From: Natronorubrum halalkaliphilum
Lineage (GTDB): Archaea; Halobacteriota; Halobacteria; Halobacteriales; Natrialbaceae
Reading direction: 5' to 3'
Assembly (NCBI RefSeq): GCF_009834785.1
Contig: NZ_WUYX01000033.1
Span: forward strand, 96,187 to 160,186
DNA: 64,000 nt
In this document: positions 1 through 13,278 of the stretch, piece by piece
How positions within the stretch are numbered: the stretch's first letter is position 1
Layout: the number at the start of each line of letters is the position of its first letter
The notes under the pieces: generated by a model
What the model was told of the DNA's origin: nothing
Databases searched by the model: none
What the model saw: only the letters and a program-made list of their open reading frames with translations
Translations under genes and position numbers: made by a program

Positions 1-947
1 GAAAGGACTCGCTGGTCGACAACGGGTTCCGACTCCCAACCGCCTACGACAACCGGCCGCTCACGTTCGAGGAGTTCGAGGAAAAGACCGACCAGACGCT
101 GTACGTCAGCGCGACGCCGAGCGACTACGAGCGCGAGGAGAGCGACCAGATCGTCGAACAGATCGTTCGACCGACCCACCTCGTGGACCCGCAGATCGAG
201 GTCTCGGACGCCAGCGGGCAGGTCGACGACCTGATAAACCGAATCGACGACCGGATCGAGCGCGACGAACGAACCCTCGTGACGACGCTCACGAAGCGGA
301 TGGCCGAAGATCTGACCGAATATCTCGAGGAGTCCGGCGTCGACGTCGCCTACATGCACGACGAGACGGACACCCTGGAGCGCCACGAGATCATCCGTTC
401 GCTGCGATTAGGCGAGATCGACGTGCTCGTCGGGATCAACCTCCTGCGGGAAGGGCTGGACATCCCCGAAGTCTCCCTGGTGGCGATTCTCGACGCCGAT
501 CAGGAGGGGTTCCTGCGCTCGGAGACGACGCTCGTCCAGACGATGGGACGGGCCGCCCGAAACGTCAACGGCGAGGTCGTCCTCTACGCCGACGACCCCT
601 CGAACGCGATGGAGTCCGCGATCGACGAGACCCAACGCCGCCGCGAGATCCAACAGGAGTACAACGAGGAACACGACCTCGAGCCGACCACGATCGAGAA
701 GGAGGTCAGCGAGACGAACCTGCCCGGCTCGAAGACCGACACCTCGAGCGTCTCCGGGAAGGAACTCGCCGACGACGACGAGGCCGCCCGCTACATCGAG
801 GAACTCGAAAGCCGGATGGAAGAAGCGGCGGGGAACCTCGAGTTCGAACTGGCTGCGGATATCCGGGATCGAATTCGGGAGGTCCGCGAGGAGTTCGAAC
901 TCGAGGGCGGCGACGAGGGAATTGCGCCCCCGTCCGAGGAGTTCTGA
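1..947 (+). CDS. uvrB: UvrABC excinuclease subunit B, C-terminal part (5' end outside window)
   Basis: The reading frame is already open at base 3 and starts with the UvrB-conserved stretch [18 protein letters not shown], then TFEEFE and VSATPSDYE, so the gene begins before the window. It continues through helicase motifs V and VI ([17 protein letters not shown], then QTMGRAARN) and ends in a UVR domain ([32 protein letters not shown]) that contacts UvrC. UvrB is the damage-verifying helicase of nucleotide excision repair, loaded by UvrA. It is a bacterial-type system that Halobacteria carry. uvrC lies about 1 kb downstream on the opposite strand. Only about 315 codons are visible. Identification is firm. 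Confidence 0.96.
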   Translation, partial: KDSLVDNGFRLPTAYDNRPLTFEEFEEKTDQTLYVSATPSDYEREESDQIVEQIVRPTHLVDPQIEVSDASGQVDDLINRIDDRIERDERTLVTTLTKRMAEDLTEYLEESGVDVAYMHDETDTLERHEIIRSLRLGEIDVLVGINLLREGLDIPEVSLVAILDADQEGFLRSETTLVQTMGRAARNVNGEVVLYADDPSNAMESAIDETQRRREIQQEYNEEHDLEPTTIEKEVSETNLPGSKTDTSSVSGKELADDDEAARYIEELESRMEEAAGNLEFELAADIRDRIREVREEFELEGGDEGIAPPSEEF

Positions 948-951
948 GAGG

Positions 952-1488
952 CTACAACTCGAGCGTGTAGACCGCCTCGTCGTAGTAGTTGCCGTCGATT
1001 TCGACCTCGCCCGTATTGGTCTGTTCGAACCCCAGCCCCTCGTAGAATCGGCGACTGGTGTCGTTGAACGCAAAGTCAATTGAGCGAATTCGGTCGACGT
1101 CGTAGACCTCGAGTTGCTCGACTAGACGCTCGTGCAGGTCGGTTCCGACCCCGTCGCCTTGCGCGTCTGGTTTGACGTACATCCGGAGAATATCGGCCGT
1201 TTCTCCCTGGGCGACCGCGTGGGTGAAACCGACGATTTCGCCGTTCTCGCCGTCTTCGCTGTCCTCACCGTCCCTCATCCCACTCTCGTCCGCGGCGCGC
1301 GGGTCCGCCTCGACGACGAGGACGACCGTACCGGGTGCCCGAAGCGGCATCGAGTCGTCGGTGTACCAGTTGTCGACCGTCCGGTCGATCAGGTCGTCCT
1401 CGAGTTCGTCGTAGGTGTCGTGCCAGGTCTGGCGGGCAACGGCCTTGATCGCCGGAAAGTCGTCTGGCTCCGCCGGACGAATCTTCAT
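952..1488 (-). CDS. GNAT-family N-acetyltransferase
   Basis: A 178-residue protein starting MKIRPAEPDDF, a typical GNAT beginning. The acetyl-CoA binding motif A is visible as LRMYVKPDAQGDGVGTDLHERL (V/I-x-P-x-x-Q-G-x-G-x-G type), followed by a motif B-like RRFYEGLGFEQT. The ATG at 1488 is chosen because homology starts there, although the frame stays open further upstream. A short acidic insertion (about residues 68-82) separates beta strands 3 and 4. The substrate is unknown. The gene lies just after SUI1 on the same strand and converges on uvrB, with only 4 bp between the two stop codons. Confidence 0.88.
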   Translation of the reverse strand: MKIRPAEPDDFPAIKAVARQTWHDTYDELEDDLIDRTVDNWYTDDSMPLRAPGTVVLVVEADPRAADESGMRDGEDSEDGENGEIVGFTHAVAQGETADILRMYVKPDAQGDGVGTDLHERLVEQLEVYDVDRIRSIDFAFNDTSRRFYEGLGFEQTNTGEVEIDGNYYDEAVYTLEL

Positions 1489-1565
1489 ACGCGTAGTTGC
1501 GACGGGTAGCATAAAGTGACTTCGACCCTGACACCGGTTCCCAACATCGCTCGCTGTGGGGTACG

Positions 1566-1862
1566 TCACTCCTGAACGTCGAATCCGCGGTCGCGAAGTA
1601 ACTCCGGAACGCGGTCACGGTGGTCGCCCTGGAGTTCGACCCGTCCCTCGTCGACCGTTCCACCCGTCCCCAGCGAACTCTTCAGCTCCGAGGCGATCGA
1701 TTTGACCTCGGACTGCTCGAGGTCGAACCCCTCGACGATCGTTACGGGCTTGTCGTACCGTCGGCTTTCCATCCGGATCGACAGGAGTTGCTGGGACGTC
1801 TCGAGGTCCCCCTGACTGTCGAGTTCGTCGAGCAGGTCGTCGAGTTCGTCGTCGTTTGCCAT
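1566..1862 (-). CDS. SUI1/eIF1-family translation factor
   Basis: A 98-residue protein. The N-terminal third is acidic and variable. The C-terminal part is a SUI1 fold: RRYDKPVTIVEGFD, then LKSSLGTGGTVDEGRVELQGDHRDRVPELLRDRGFDV. The GTGG turn and the Q-G-D-H signature are diagnostic. The archaeal homologue acts in start-codon selection on the small ribosomal subunit (established for eIF1/aIF1; the role here is inferred). It lies upstream of the GNAT gene in the same direction, 77 bp apart. Confidence 0.93.
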   Translation of the reverse strand: MANDDELDDLLDELDSQGDLETSQQLLSIRMESRRYDKPVTIVEGFDLEQSEVKSIASELKSSLGTGGTVDEGRVELQGDHRDRVPELLRDRGFDVQE

Positions 1863-1950
1863 CAGATACCATACGGTATCGACGAGGATAGACCTATCCC
1901 TGTCTTCGCAACGGCTTCGCGGGCAGAAAGTGGTCCACTACCGACGGGAC

Positions 1951-3816
1951 CTAGAGCCGGGATTTAATCGTCTCCGCCGTCTTCTCGCCGACGCCCGAGA
2001 TCGACTCGAGGTCCTCGAGGCTCGCTTCCCGAACGTTTTCGACGCTCCCGAAGCGCCCGAGCAGCCGCTTTCTGGTTTCGGGGCCGACGCCGGGGACGTC
2101 GTCGAGCACCGTCTTTACCTCGTCACGGATCGTCTGGTGGTACTGCACCGCAAAACGGTGGGACTCGTCGCGGACCCGCTGGACCAGATGGAGGTGGGGT
2201 GCGTCGCTGGGCCACGAGAATTGCCGATCCGGCGTTATCACCTGCTCTTCGGCCTTCGCCAGCGCGATCGCCGGCACGTCCCAGCCGACCGCTGCGATCA
2301 CATCGCGGGCCGCCTCGAGTTGTCCCTCGCCGCCGTCGATCACCAGCAGATCGGGATCGGGGCGGTCGTCGCGACCCTCGACGGCGCGGCTGGCACGCCA
2401 CTCGAGCAACGCCCGCATGTTGTCGTAGTCGTCGTTCTGATCGGTGAGTTTCTTCCGGCGGTAGTCCGCTTTCTCGGCGTTGCCGTCGACGAAGGTCACG
2501 TTGCTCCCGACCGCCGCCGTCCCCTGTGCGTGGCTCACGTCAAAGCCCTCGATCCGGCGGGCCGACGCGATCTCGAGGGCGTCGGCGAGCATGCCGCACT
2601 CGTCGCGACCGCCGACGTTCCGGCGGGCGTTCTTCAGCGCGAGTTCGACCAGTTTGGCCTCGCGGCCGGCACCCGGCACGCGGACCGAGACGCCCTCGGC
2701 CTCGAGCCAGGCCGCGACCTCGTCGTCGCCGTGGCGTTCGGGCAGGAGCAGGGCGTCGGGCAGATCGCGCTCGGCGTAGTACTGGACGAGGAAGGCCGCG
2801 AGAACGGCGGGAATGCCCCCCGTCCCTGTCTCTGTCCCTGTTTCCGTCCCGGATCCCGTCCCCCGCCCGCCCCCCGTCTCGTCGCCGGATCGAGTCGCCT
2901 CGACCGCGTCCGCCCCGGGCGCCTCGAGCGTGTGCCGATCCCGGTCGACCAGCTTGCCGTGTTCGGCTCGCAGGCGAGCGACCGTCGCGTCTTCGCCCTC
3001 GATGGCGACGCCGAGGACGTCGACGGCCCGTTCGTCGCCGACCGACTGGACCGCCTCGCCGCCCTCGCCGTGGAACGCCTCGACGGTCTCGAGGCGGTCA
3101 CGGAGGTTCGCCGCGCGCTCGAAGTTCTGGTCCTGCGCTGCGGCCTCCATCTCTCGGCGCAGCGGATCCGCGAGAATACCGGTCTCGCCCTCGAGGAAGC
3201 GTTCGACTGCCGTCACGTCCTCCGCGTAGCTCTCGAGGTCGATCTCGCGGGTACAGGGTGCCGTACAGAGGGCCATCTCGTAGTCCAGACACGGCCGGTC
3301 TCGGCCCGCGTACTTGTGGTCCGAACAGCCCCGGACGCCGTAAGTCTCTCGCAGTGCTTTCACGACGGTCTCGACCTGCCGTTTGCTGGTATAGGGACCG
3401 AAGACGGTCGCGGCCCCACTCGCGGTTTCACCGCCCGTATTCGAGGCGTTTCCCGCCTCGCTGTCGGGATCGCGCGTCACTTCGATCCGCGGAGCCTCGT
3501 GGTTCGTCACCTGAACCATCGGGTACGACTTGTCGTCTTTGAGCCGGACGTTGTACCGCGGCTGGTGGCGCTTGATCAGGTTCGCCTCGAGCAACAGCGC
3601 CTGCGTCTCGGTGTCGGTGACGGCGATCTCGATTTCGTCGGCGCGGTCGACCATCCGGCGAATTCGCGCGCTTCGCGGGTCGGCGTACGACCGGACCCGA
3701 CTCCGGAGGTCGACGGCTTTCCCGACGTAGAGCGTGGTTCCTTCGGCCCGGAACTGGTAGACGCCGGGCTCACGCGGTAACGATCCCGCTCGCTCGCGAA
3801 CCCCGTCGGCGTTCAT
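1951..3816 (-). CDS. uvrC: UvrABC excinuclease subunit C
   Basis: A 621-residue protein, the normal family length. In order: an N-terminal GIY-YIG nuclease (PGVYQF, then [15 protein letters not shown]), a Cys-containing linker with the conserved [15 protein letters not shown], a UVR domain (about residues 225-260), an RNase H-like nuclease domain ([23 protein letters not shown]) and tandem helix-hairpin-helix motifs at the C terminus ([28 protein letters not shown]). UvrC makes both incisions around damage bound by UvrB. A low-complexity Gly/Thr/Glu stretch sits at about residues 310-333, before the RNase H-like domain. Confidence 0.97.
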   Translation of the reverse strand: MNADGVRERAGSLPREPGVYQFRAEGTTLYVGKAVDLRSRVRSYADPRSARIRRMVDRADEIEIAVTDTETQALLLEANLIKRHQPRYNVRLKDDKSYPMVQVTNHEAPRIEVTRDPDSEAGNASNTGGETASGAATVFGPYTSKRQVETVVKALRETYGVRGCSDHKYAGRDRPCLDYEMALCTAPCTREIDLESYAEDVTAVERFLEGETGILADPLRREMEAAAQDQNFERAANLRDRLETVEAFHGEGGEAVQSVGDERAVDVLGVAIEGEDATVARLRAEHGKLVDRDRHTLEAPGADAVEATRSGDETGGGRGTGSGTETGTETGTGGIPAVLAAFLVQYYAERDLPDALLLPERHGDDEVAAWLEAEGVSVRVPGAGREAKLVELALKNARRNVGGRDECGMLADALEIASARRIEGFDVSHAQGTAAVGSNVTFVDGNAEKADYRRKKLTDQNDDYDNMRALLEWRASRAVEGRDDRPDPDLLVIDGGEGQLEAARDVIAAVGWDVPAIALAKAEEQVITPDRQFSWPSDAPHLHLVQRVRDESHRFAVQYHQTIRDEVKTVLDDVPGVGPETRKRLLGRFGSVENVREASLEDLESISGVGEKTAETIKSRL

Positions 3817-3842
3817 CGGCGGGCCTAGGAGGTCAGTGGCTT

Positions 3843-4478
3843 TCAGCCTGACTCCTTGGACTCGGTCAGCGCGTCACCGGCGAGGGTCACGCCGTCAGCC
3901 TCGGACGGCGGTGTCGGCCCGATCGCTTCCACGAGATCGATCGGCCGATCGGCCTCGAGGTCGGCGTCACTGACCGGCACCGAGATGTCATCGGCCCCGC
4001 TCACACGGAGGACGAGGCGTCGCGAACGCGACCCGATGTAGCGTCCGAAGATCACCGCAGCAGCGGCTAACACGAGCAATCCGGCCGCGAAAATGGAGAG
4101 TTCGAACGCGATGAGAATCGTCTGGATGGTCTCGAAAAGCCCGTCGACGACGCCCGTGGGATCGCCGCCCTCCGGACCGGCGCCGGTGACGCGGTCGGCC
4201 AGATCAATCGCGGAGCCGAGCAACAGAAGGCCGAGTCCGAGGAACAGCAGGACCGTCATCCAGACCAGGTGTCGCGGCGCGCTCTCGGTTTCGACGGAGA
4301 CGCGCGTGACGTTCGGTCGGTCGACGTGACGATAGTCCGCCGCGTCGCCGTCGGTACTGAAGACGATCACCCGCTGATTCGTGACGACGACCGTCGCGGC
4401 GTCGAGGTCGACGCGTCGTCGCTCGCGTTCGCCTTCGTACAGCAACTCCTCGAGGTGCTCGCTCCAGGATCCGAGCAT
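3843..4478 (-). CDS. Membrane protein with N-terminal PH-like/YdbT-like domain
   Basis: A 211-residue protein starting at the ATG at 4478 ([17 protein letters not shown]). The first 75 residues read like the beta-rich bPH domain of haloarchaeal membrane proteins ([14 protein letters not shown]). Two long hydrophobic segments follow, [20 protein letters not shown] and [20 protein letters not shown], then a soluble tail. No catalytic motif is visible and the function is unknown. It lies 26 bp upstream of uvrC on the same strand and may be co-transcribed with it. The frame is open further upstream, but those residues are low-complexity and derive from a purine-rich repeat, so the later start is preferred. 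Confidence 0.7.
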   Translation of the reverse strand: MLGSWSEHLEELLYEGERERRRVDLDAATVVVTNQRVIVFSTDGDAADYRHVDRPNVTRVSVETESAPRHLVWMTVLLFLGLGLLLLGSAIDLADRVTGAGPEGGDPTGVVDGLFETIQTILIAFELSIFAAGLLVLAAAAVIFGRYIGSRSRRLVLRVSGADDISVPVSDADLEADRPIDLVEAIGPTPPSEADGVTLAGDALTESKESG

Positions 4479-4554
4479 CGGTGTTCGTACTCCCCTGTCC
4501 GCCGTCGAGGGGGAAATAGCTCGCGGCGCGTTCCGTTGGCTGCGAAACCGGGGC

Positions 4555-4615
4555 TGGAGGGTGGAGACGGAAGATGAGAGACGAGAGGTGAGAGACGGGA
4601 AACGAGAGACGGTAC
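4555..4615. repeat. Degenerate purine-rich tandem repeat (GAGACG / GAGAGACG units)
   Basis: Between the divergent genes at 4478 and 4647 lies a run of imperfect copies of a GAGAGACG-like unit, for example gagacggaag, gagagacgag, gagagacggg, gagagacgg. It is noncoding and probably arose by slippage. It also sits in the intergenic space that would hold both promoters. Confidence 0.6.
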
Positions 4616-4646
4616 ATTCTCGGTCGTCGATCCGCAAAAACGGAGT

Positions 4647-4916
4647 ATGAGTGACTCGACGGTCCGGTGCTGGCTGGTCGAACGAACGTTCGACGACCGC
4701 AACCTCGTGACAATCGTCTACGCGACGCCCGACGGCTCGCGATACCAACAGCGAGAGCGATCGTCGACGTCACTACAGACCGGGTCGCCGGTCACCGCCG
4801 CCGTGGACGTTCCCGAGGACGAACTCGAGCCAGTCTCCGACGAGGCCACCAGAGATCGCTACGCAACCGAGGTCGAGCGGACCGCCGAACAGTACAACCC
4901 GGACGAGCGAATCTGA
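4647..4916 (+). CDS. Conserved small haloarchaeal protein, unknown function
   Basis: An 89-residue acidic protein (SDSTVRCWLVERTFDDRN, then LVTIVYATPDGSRYQQRE and an acidic C-terminal half ending YNPDERI). GC3 bias and acidity match neighbouring real genes, and the frame starts with ATG. The N-terminal half looks like a small beta-sheet domain. No catalytic or metal-binding motif is seen. It precedes the ABC exporter by 85 bp on the same strand, but the exporter appears to have its own promoter. Confidence 0.7.
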   Translation: MSDSTVRCWLVERTFDDRNLVTIVYATPDGSRYQQRERSSTSLQTGSPVTAAVDVPEDELEPVSDEATRDRYATEVERTAEQYNPDERI

Positions 4917-4967
4917 CGGCGTATTTGTTCCTCGTGTTTAGACGGAAGATTATTGCGTCGAAGTAAC

Positions 4968-4980
4968 AACTCTTATCGGC
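4968..4980 (+). promoter_or_regulatory. Putative TATA box for leaderless ABC exporter transcript
   Basis: The motif CTCTTATCGG has its centre about 27 bp before the ATG at 5002. That is the spacing expected if transcription starts at or within a few bases of the start codon, the common haloarchaeal arrangement. Confidence 0.45.
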
Positions 4981-5001
4981 GAACGTCGTGACCACACAGC
5001 T

Positions 5002-5922
5002 ATGCCAGCTATCACGGTCGACAACCTGACCAAGTCCTACGGTCAGACCCTCGCGCTCGAGGACCTCTCGTTTCGGGTCGAAGAGGGCGAGGTGTTCGGC
5101 TTTCTCGGACCCAACGGGGCCGGCAAGTCGACGACGATCAACGTCGTTCTCGACTTTATCCGGCCGACGGCCGGCGAGGTTACCGTCCTGGGCCTCGACG
5201 CGCAGGCCCACAGCCGCGAGATCCGCTCGCGAACGGGCGTCCTCCCCGAAGGCGTCGAAACCTACGACCGCCTCACCGCCCGGCAACACCTCGAGTTCGC
5301 TATCGACTCGAAAGACGCCGACGACGAGCCCGAAGCCCTGCTCGAGCGGGTCGGCCTGGTCGACGCCATCGACAAGAAAGCCGGCGGCTACTCGAAAGGG
5401 ATGTCCCAGCGGCTCATGCTCGCGATGGCGCTCGTAGGAGAGCCGGATCTCCTCATCCTGGATGAACCCTCGACGGGACTCGACCCGAACGGGGCCCGCG
5501 AGATGCGCGAAATCGTCCGCGAGGAGAACGCTCGCGGCGCGACTGTCTTCTTCTCGAGTCACATCATGGAACAGGTCGAAGCGGTCTGTGACCGCGTCGG
5601 TATCCTCCGGGACGGCGAGATGGTCGCGGTCGACACCGTCGAGGGGCTTCGTGACTCCGTTAGCGGCGGAACGAGTCTTCGGGTCACCGTCGACCGCGTA
5701 GACGACGAGACGCTGCAGGCGGTCCGTTCGTTGCCCGACGTCTCCGACGCGACCACGGAAGACGAAACCACGCTGGTCGTGCAGGTCGACGGCTCCAAGA
5801 CCGCCGTACTGAGCGAACTCGAGGACCGCGGAATCGAGGTCCGGGACTTCACCACGCGTGAGGCCTCGCTCGAGGACGTCTTCCAGTCGTACACTACCGG
5901 CTCGGAGGTGGAAGCACAATGA
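5002..5922 (+). CDS. ABC-2 type transporter ATP-binding protein
   Basis: A 306-residue ATPase. Walker A is GPNGAGKST (about residues 36-44), the signature is YSKGMSQRLM, Walker B is LLILDEPSTGLD and the H-loop is SSHIMEQ. A C-terminal DrrA-like extension of about 90 residues follows. The stop overlaps the permease start (ATGA), so the two are translationally coupled. Together they should form an exporter. The substrate is not evident, since such pairs move drugs, lipids or copper-related complexes depending on the subfamily. Confidence 0.94.
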   Translation: MPAITVDNLTKSYGQTLALEDLSFRVEEGEVFGFLGPNGAGKSTTINVVLDFIRPTAGEVTVLGLDAQAHSREIRSRTGVLPEGVETYDRLTARQHLEFAIDSKDADDEPEALLERVGLVDAIDKKAGGYSKGMSQRLMLAMALVGEPDLLILDEPSTGLDPNGAREMREIVREENARGATVFFSSHIMEQVEAVCDRVGILRDGEMVAVDTVEGLRDSVSGGTSLRVTVDRVDDETLQAVRSLPDVSDATTEDETTLVVQVDGSKTAVLSELEDRGIEVRDFTTREASLEDVFQSYTTGSEVEAQ

Positions 5923-6899
5923 GTTCCGAAACCGGATTCGAGAGGGACGCAGAATCGGACTCGGCATCGCCCTCGCCCTCGAGCTCCGTCAATCTCGAAA
6001 GCGTGCGTGCGATCGCGAAAAAAGACTTTCAGGACGCGATCCGCTCGTGGCTGTTCTGGGGACTGAGTTTCTTCTTCTTCCTGCTGTTGGTCGGGGTCAC
6101 CGGAACGCTCGCGTACTTCGGGGAAGATATCGCCGCGGAGGGGGCGACGACGGATATGCTCGTCTTCTTTACCAGCGAAATAACGCGAGTCGTGATTCCG
6201 CTGATCGCGCTAATCCTCGGCTGGAAAGCCATCGCCGGCGAGCGTGAAACCGGGAGCATCAAGATTCTGCTCTCCTTGCCCCACTCCCGAAAGGACGTCC
6301 TGCTCGGGAAACTCATCGGCCGGTCGGCGGTTCTCTCGGTCTCGCTGATCGTCGGCTTCGGGCTTGCCGCAGTGGTCGTTGCCGCGCTACTCGGCGCCTT
6401 CGATATCGTCGATTACATCGGTCTCCTCGGGATGTCGATCATCTACGGCGTCGCCTACACGAGTATCGCCGTCTCGCTTTCGTCGCTAACCAAGTCGACG
6501 ACGATCGCCGGTGCCGCGATGGCCGGCGTCTTCCTCGTGTTCTACGGCGTCTGGAACACGCTGTCGACCATGTTTGGCCTGCTGGCCGAGCGAGAGATAC
6601 TCTTCTTCGATACCGTTACTTATACAGGCGAGTTCGACGGACAGGAGTTCCAGGGCGAACGTCTGCAAGACTGGGTCTACTTCATCCTGAACATAGATCC
6701 CGGCGAAGCCTACGGAAGCGTCCTGACGCTGGTTACCGACGTCGACGCAATCGAATTGCAGGTCGAACTCAACGAGCAGATGTTCGGCGGGGAACTGCCG
6801 TTTTTCCTCCAGGACTGGTTTTCGTTTCTCATCCTGCTGTTCTGGATCGTCGCCCCGATCGCCGTCGCGCTCTACCGGTTCGATCGCGTCGACCTTTGA
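5919..6899 (+). CDS. ABC-2 type transporter permease
   Basis: A 326-residue membrane protein with a soluble acidic N terminus and about six hydrophobic segments: LFWGLSFFFFLLLVGVTG, VVIPLIALILGWKAI, a pair around SVSLIVGFGLAAVVVAALLG and YIGLLGMSIIYGVAY, AMAGVFLVFYGVW, and a final FSFLILLFWIVAPIAVAL. The cytoplasmic motif GERETGSIKILLSLPHSR is characteristic of ABC-2/NosY-type permeases. The start overlaps the ATPase stop. The TGA stop (6897-6899) coincides with the terminal TTGA of the adjacent transposon, so the native last residues may have been altered by the insertion. Confidence 0.92.
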   Translation: MSSETGFERDAESDSASPSPSSSVNLESVRAIAKKDFQDAIRSWLFWGLSFFFFLLLVGVTGTLAYFGEDIAAEGATTDMLVFFTSEITRVVIPLIALILGWKAIAGERETGSIKILLSLPHSRKDVLLGKLIGRSAVLSVSLIVGFGLAAVVVAALLGAFDIVDYIGLLGMSIIYGVAYTSIAVSLSSLTKSTTIAGAAMAGVFLVFYGVWNTLSTMFGLLAEREILFFDTVTYTGEFDGQEFQGERLQDWVYFILNIDPGEAYGSVLTLVTDVDAIELQVELNEQMFGGELPFFLQDWFSFLILLFWIVAPIAVALYRFDRVDL

Positions 6900-6943
6900 C
6901 ATCCTCCCCGCGCTGAAGCGCGAGGATTCCTCTCGTGGGGGTC

Positions 6944-8279
<1,336 letters not shown>

Positions 8280-8376
8280 TCCAGCCTACGAAATATTTAT
8301 TTGTATAGGTATGGATTAGCGTGGGAGACTCGGCCTTGCTATCGAATGTGAATTGTTTTATAGTTGTCGGATTCAT

Positions 8377-8396
8377 CCCCGCCGTGAACGACGGGG
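8377..8396 (-). repeat. Left-end hairpin of the IS200/IS605-like element
   Basis: CCCCGCCGTGAACGACGGGG folds with five outer and three inner base pairs and one mismatch. Subterminal imperfect hairpins of this kind are the recognition elements of Y1 transposases, which would have to act in trans because no tnpA is present. Confidence 0.55.
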
Positions 8397-8507
8397 CTTT
8401 CTCCTTGCTTCTCCGTAACTCGCCGCGCTCGGTTTTCGTGCCTTCGCTCGACCCGCGAGTCGCGACTTCGCTCCAGTCCGCGATGAAGACACTCAGCAGT
8501 TCCTGGC

Positions 8508-8518
8508 AATCTATTAAG
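8508..8518 (+). promoter_or_regulatory. Putative TATA box for arsA/get3
   Basis: AATCTATTAAG lies 26-36 bp before the GTG start at 8544, a spacing that predicts a very short or absent 5' leader. It lies outside the predicted left end of the transposon, so the promoter appears to be native. Confidence 0.45.
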
Positions 8519-8543
8519 GTGTGCAGCGAACGTACCCGCAGTC

Positions 8544-9557
8544 GTGACCGACTGCATCTTCTACGGCGGCAAAGGCGGCGTCGGTAAGACGACCTGTGCG
8601 GCGGCGACCGGGCTTCGACTCGCCGACGCCGGTCGAGAGACGCTGGTCGTCTCGACCGATCCGGCCCACTCGCTGTCCGACTCGCTCGAGACCGATCTCG
8701 GGCCCGAACCGCAGCGACTCGAGCGCAGACCCGTCGGCGGCGATGAGCAGACCGACGACGGAGGCAGCCTCTGGGCCGTCGAAATCGACCCTGAGACGCA
8801 GAAAGCACGCTACGAGAAGCTGGCGCGAGCACTCGCGAAAGACCTCCGAAGCGCCGGCATCCGACTCTCCGACGAGGAAGTCGAGCGCATCTTCGCCTCG
8901 GGGGCACCGGCCGGCAGCGACGAGATCGCGGCGCTCGATTTACTCGTCGAGTACGTCGACTCGGGCGAGTGGGACGTCGTCGTCTTCGACACCGCACCGA
9001 CGGGTCACACCCTCCGGCTGTTCGACATGCCCGAAGTGATGGGGTTGGCCCTCGAGACCGCTCGCTCGCTCCGCGGGCAGGCCAAACGGATCGGGAACGC
9101 GGCCCGAACTGCGGTGCTCGGGCCCATGTCGATGCTGAGCGACAGCGCCGACGATGAAGAAGAGAGCCTCGAGGCGTTTCAGGCTCGCCTCGAGCGCGCC
9201 CGCGACTTGCTCACCGATCCCGAACGGACGGAGTTTCGCGTCGTCTTGCTCCCCGAAGGGATGGCCATCGCCGAATCCGAACGGTTGGTCGAGACGCTCC
9301 GGGAAGCCGGCGTCCGAGTCGATCGGATCGTCGTGAATCAGGTGCTCGCGGACCCCGACGAGGACTGTTCGCGCTGTCGCTCGCGGCGCGATCGTCACGA
9401 AAAGCGGATTTCGGAGGTTCGGGAGATGTTTTCGGGCCTCGAGGTCGTTACGCTACCCGAGCGGGAGGGCGAAGTCCAGGGGCTCGAAGCGGTCGCCTCG
9501 ATCGCGGAGCGGCTTCCCGCGGAGGGTGAACCGGCGCGTCGTAGCCGGCGAACGTGA
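8544..9557 (+). CDS. arsA: ArsA/Get3-family ATPase
   Basis: A 337-residue P-loop ATPase with a GTG start (MTDCIFYGGKGGVGKTTCAAA). The deviant Walker A GKGGVGKTT has the signature Lys of the SIMIBI class. Switch I is STDPAHSLSD, switch II is DTAPTGHTLRLF, and the late EDCSRCRSRRDRH resembles the CxxC of Get3. The length fits a single-domain dimerising Get3-type protein. It could serve tail-anchored membrane protein targeting or arsenite export. No arsB, arsD or arsR is nearby, which favours the Get3-like role (inference). Confidence 0.9.
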   Translation: MTDCIFYGGKGGVGKTTCAAATGLRLADAGRETLVVSTDPAHSLSDSLETDLGPEPQRLERRPVGGDEQTDDGGSLWAVEIDPETQKARYEKLARALAKDLRSAGIRLSDEEVERIFASGAPAGSDEIAALDLLVEYVDSGEWDVVVFDTAPTGHTLRLFDMPEVMGLALETARSLRGQAKRIGNAARTAVLGPMSMLSDSADDEEESLEAFQARLERARDLLTDPERTEFRVVLLPEGMAIAESERLVETLREAGVRVDRIVVNQVLADPDEDCSRCRSRRDRHEKRISEVREMFSGLEVVTLPEREGEVQGLEAVASIAERLPAEGEPARRSRRT

Positions 9558-9642
9558 AAGACTACTTACCGGTTCGCGTGGAGAGTACACCGTATGAGAA
9601 CGACGAACGATCGAAAGCCGGCTGTGAACGGGTGGTGATCGG

Positions 9643-10428
9643 ATGCGGCGGACAGCAGTCGTCGTACTCGTCGCGCTGGTCGTCGTCACCGCGGGGTGTG
9701 GAACGTTCGATTCGTCGCCGGAACCGGATCCGGACCCGGACCGCGAGCCCTACGAGGTCGACGACGAGTTCGAACCGAGACTGGTACCGGGCTTAACGGA
9801 AGACGGCGTCTCCGACGGAGCCGCCCTCGCGAACGAACACTACCGTACACTCGAGGGAAGCTTCCACGGCGAGTACCGGGTCAGCGTCGGCGAGAGCGAA
9901 TCGAACGAAACTGTCGAGGAGGGAACCCGGACGATCACGGCGGATGTCAGGGAGACCGAAACCGAGTACGATCCGGCACACGTCGGCGGCGATTCGGAGA
10001 CGATCATCGAACGACACACGTGGGCCGACAGCGACGTGCAGTTCACCAGGCAGGTGAACGCGTCGGGAGCCGTCACCTATTATCCGGACGCACCGCTCCA
10101 TTCGACGGAGCCGAGCCTCCCGGTTTCGCTGCTCGAACTCTACGGGGACATCGAAACGGTCACCGTCGACCGGGCGAACGACACGGAACGCTACCGTCTC
10201 GCGGGAGCCGGCGACTTTGCGCCCGTCGAAAACGCGTCGTACGAACTCGTCCTCGCTGAATCCGGGTACGTCGATCAGTACCACATCGAAGGGATCCAGG
10301 AACGGAACGGCGAGCGAACGGCCGTCGTCTACAGGGGAGGGTTCGAAGCACTCGACGATCCCGATCTCGAGGTGCCGGCGTGGCTCGAGGAGGCCGAAGA
10401 CGCGACAGAAGGTCCGACAACGGAGTGA
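9643..10428 (+). CDS. Secreted lipoprotein of unknown function
   Basis: A 261-residue protein with a short basic start, a hydrophobic stretch (AVVVLVALVVVTAGC) and a lipobox VTAGC placing the modified Cys at about residue 19. An acidic, Pro/Asp-rich linker then leads into a beta-rich domain with repeated threonine/glutamate strands. This matches a lineage-specific haloarchaeal lipoprotein family that may bind a ligand outside the cell. No enzymatic motif is seen. The gene is 85 bp after arsA, possibly co-transcribed, and converges on ligA. Confidence 0.75.
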   Translation: MRRTAVVVLVALVVVTAGCGTFDSSPEPDPDPDREPYEVDDEFEPRLVPGLTEDGVSDGAALANEHYRTLEGSFHGEYRVSVGESESNETVEEGTRTITADVRETETEYDPAHVGGDSETIIERHTWADSDVQFTRQVNASGAVTYYPDAPLHSTEPSLPVSLLELYGDIETVTVDRANDTERYRLAGAGDFAPVENASYELVLAESGYVDQYHIEGIQERNGERTAVVYRGGFEALDDPDLEVPAWLEEAEDATEGPTTE

Positions 10429-10534
10429 GCCGGCGATCTCAGTGGACTGATAGCTATTTCGGCTTGTACTCGCCGGAGACCGCCCGCTCGAGTTCGATTC
10501 TCCGGATCGCCACGAACGCCCCGGCGGCGCGCCG

Positions 10535-13121
<2,587 letters not shown>

Positions 13122-13278
13122 CGCTCGGTCCTCGCCGTCGACCGTCGTTCGACCGATTCCATTACAGTCGGAACGACGACGGGCAGGGCAAAAAAGGGTA
13201 GAGCCGGACCGCAGACTCCCCACCTCACGGTCGCACAATACCCAGTCTTTACCCGCATCCGATCCGTAGACCGAGTAG

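Noticed and set aside
1930..3780. Long open frame on the plus strand opposite uvrC (616 codons)
   Set aside because: It mirrors uvrC exactly and has no family signature; high GC gives long antisense frames.
8280..8376. tnpA upstream of the first tnpB
   Set aside because: The 97 bp between tnpB start and the left-end hairpin contain only a promoter-like region; there is no room for a transposase gene.
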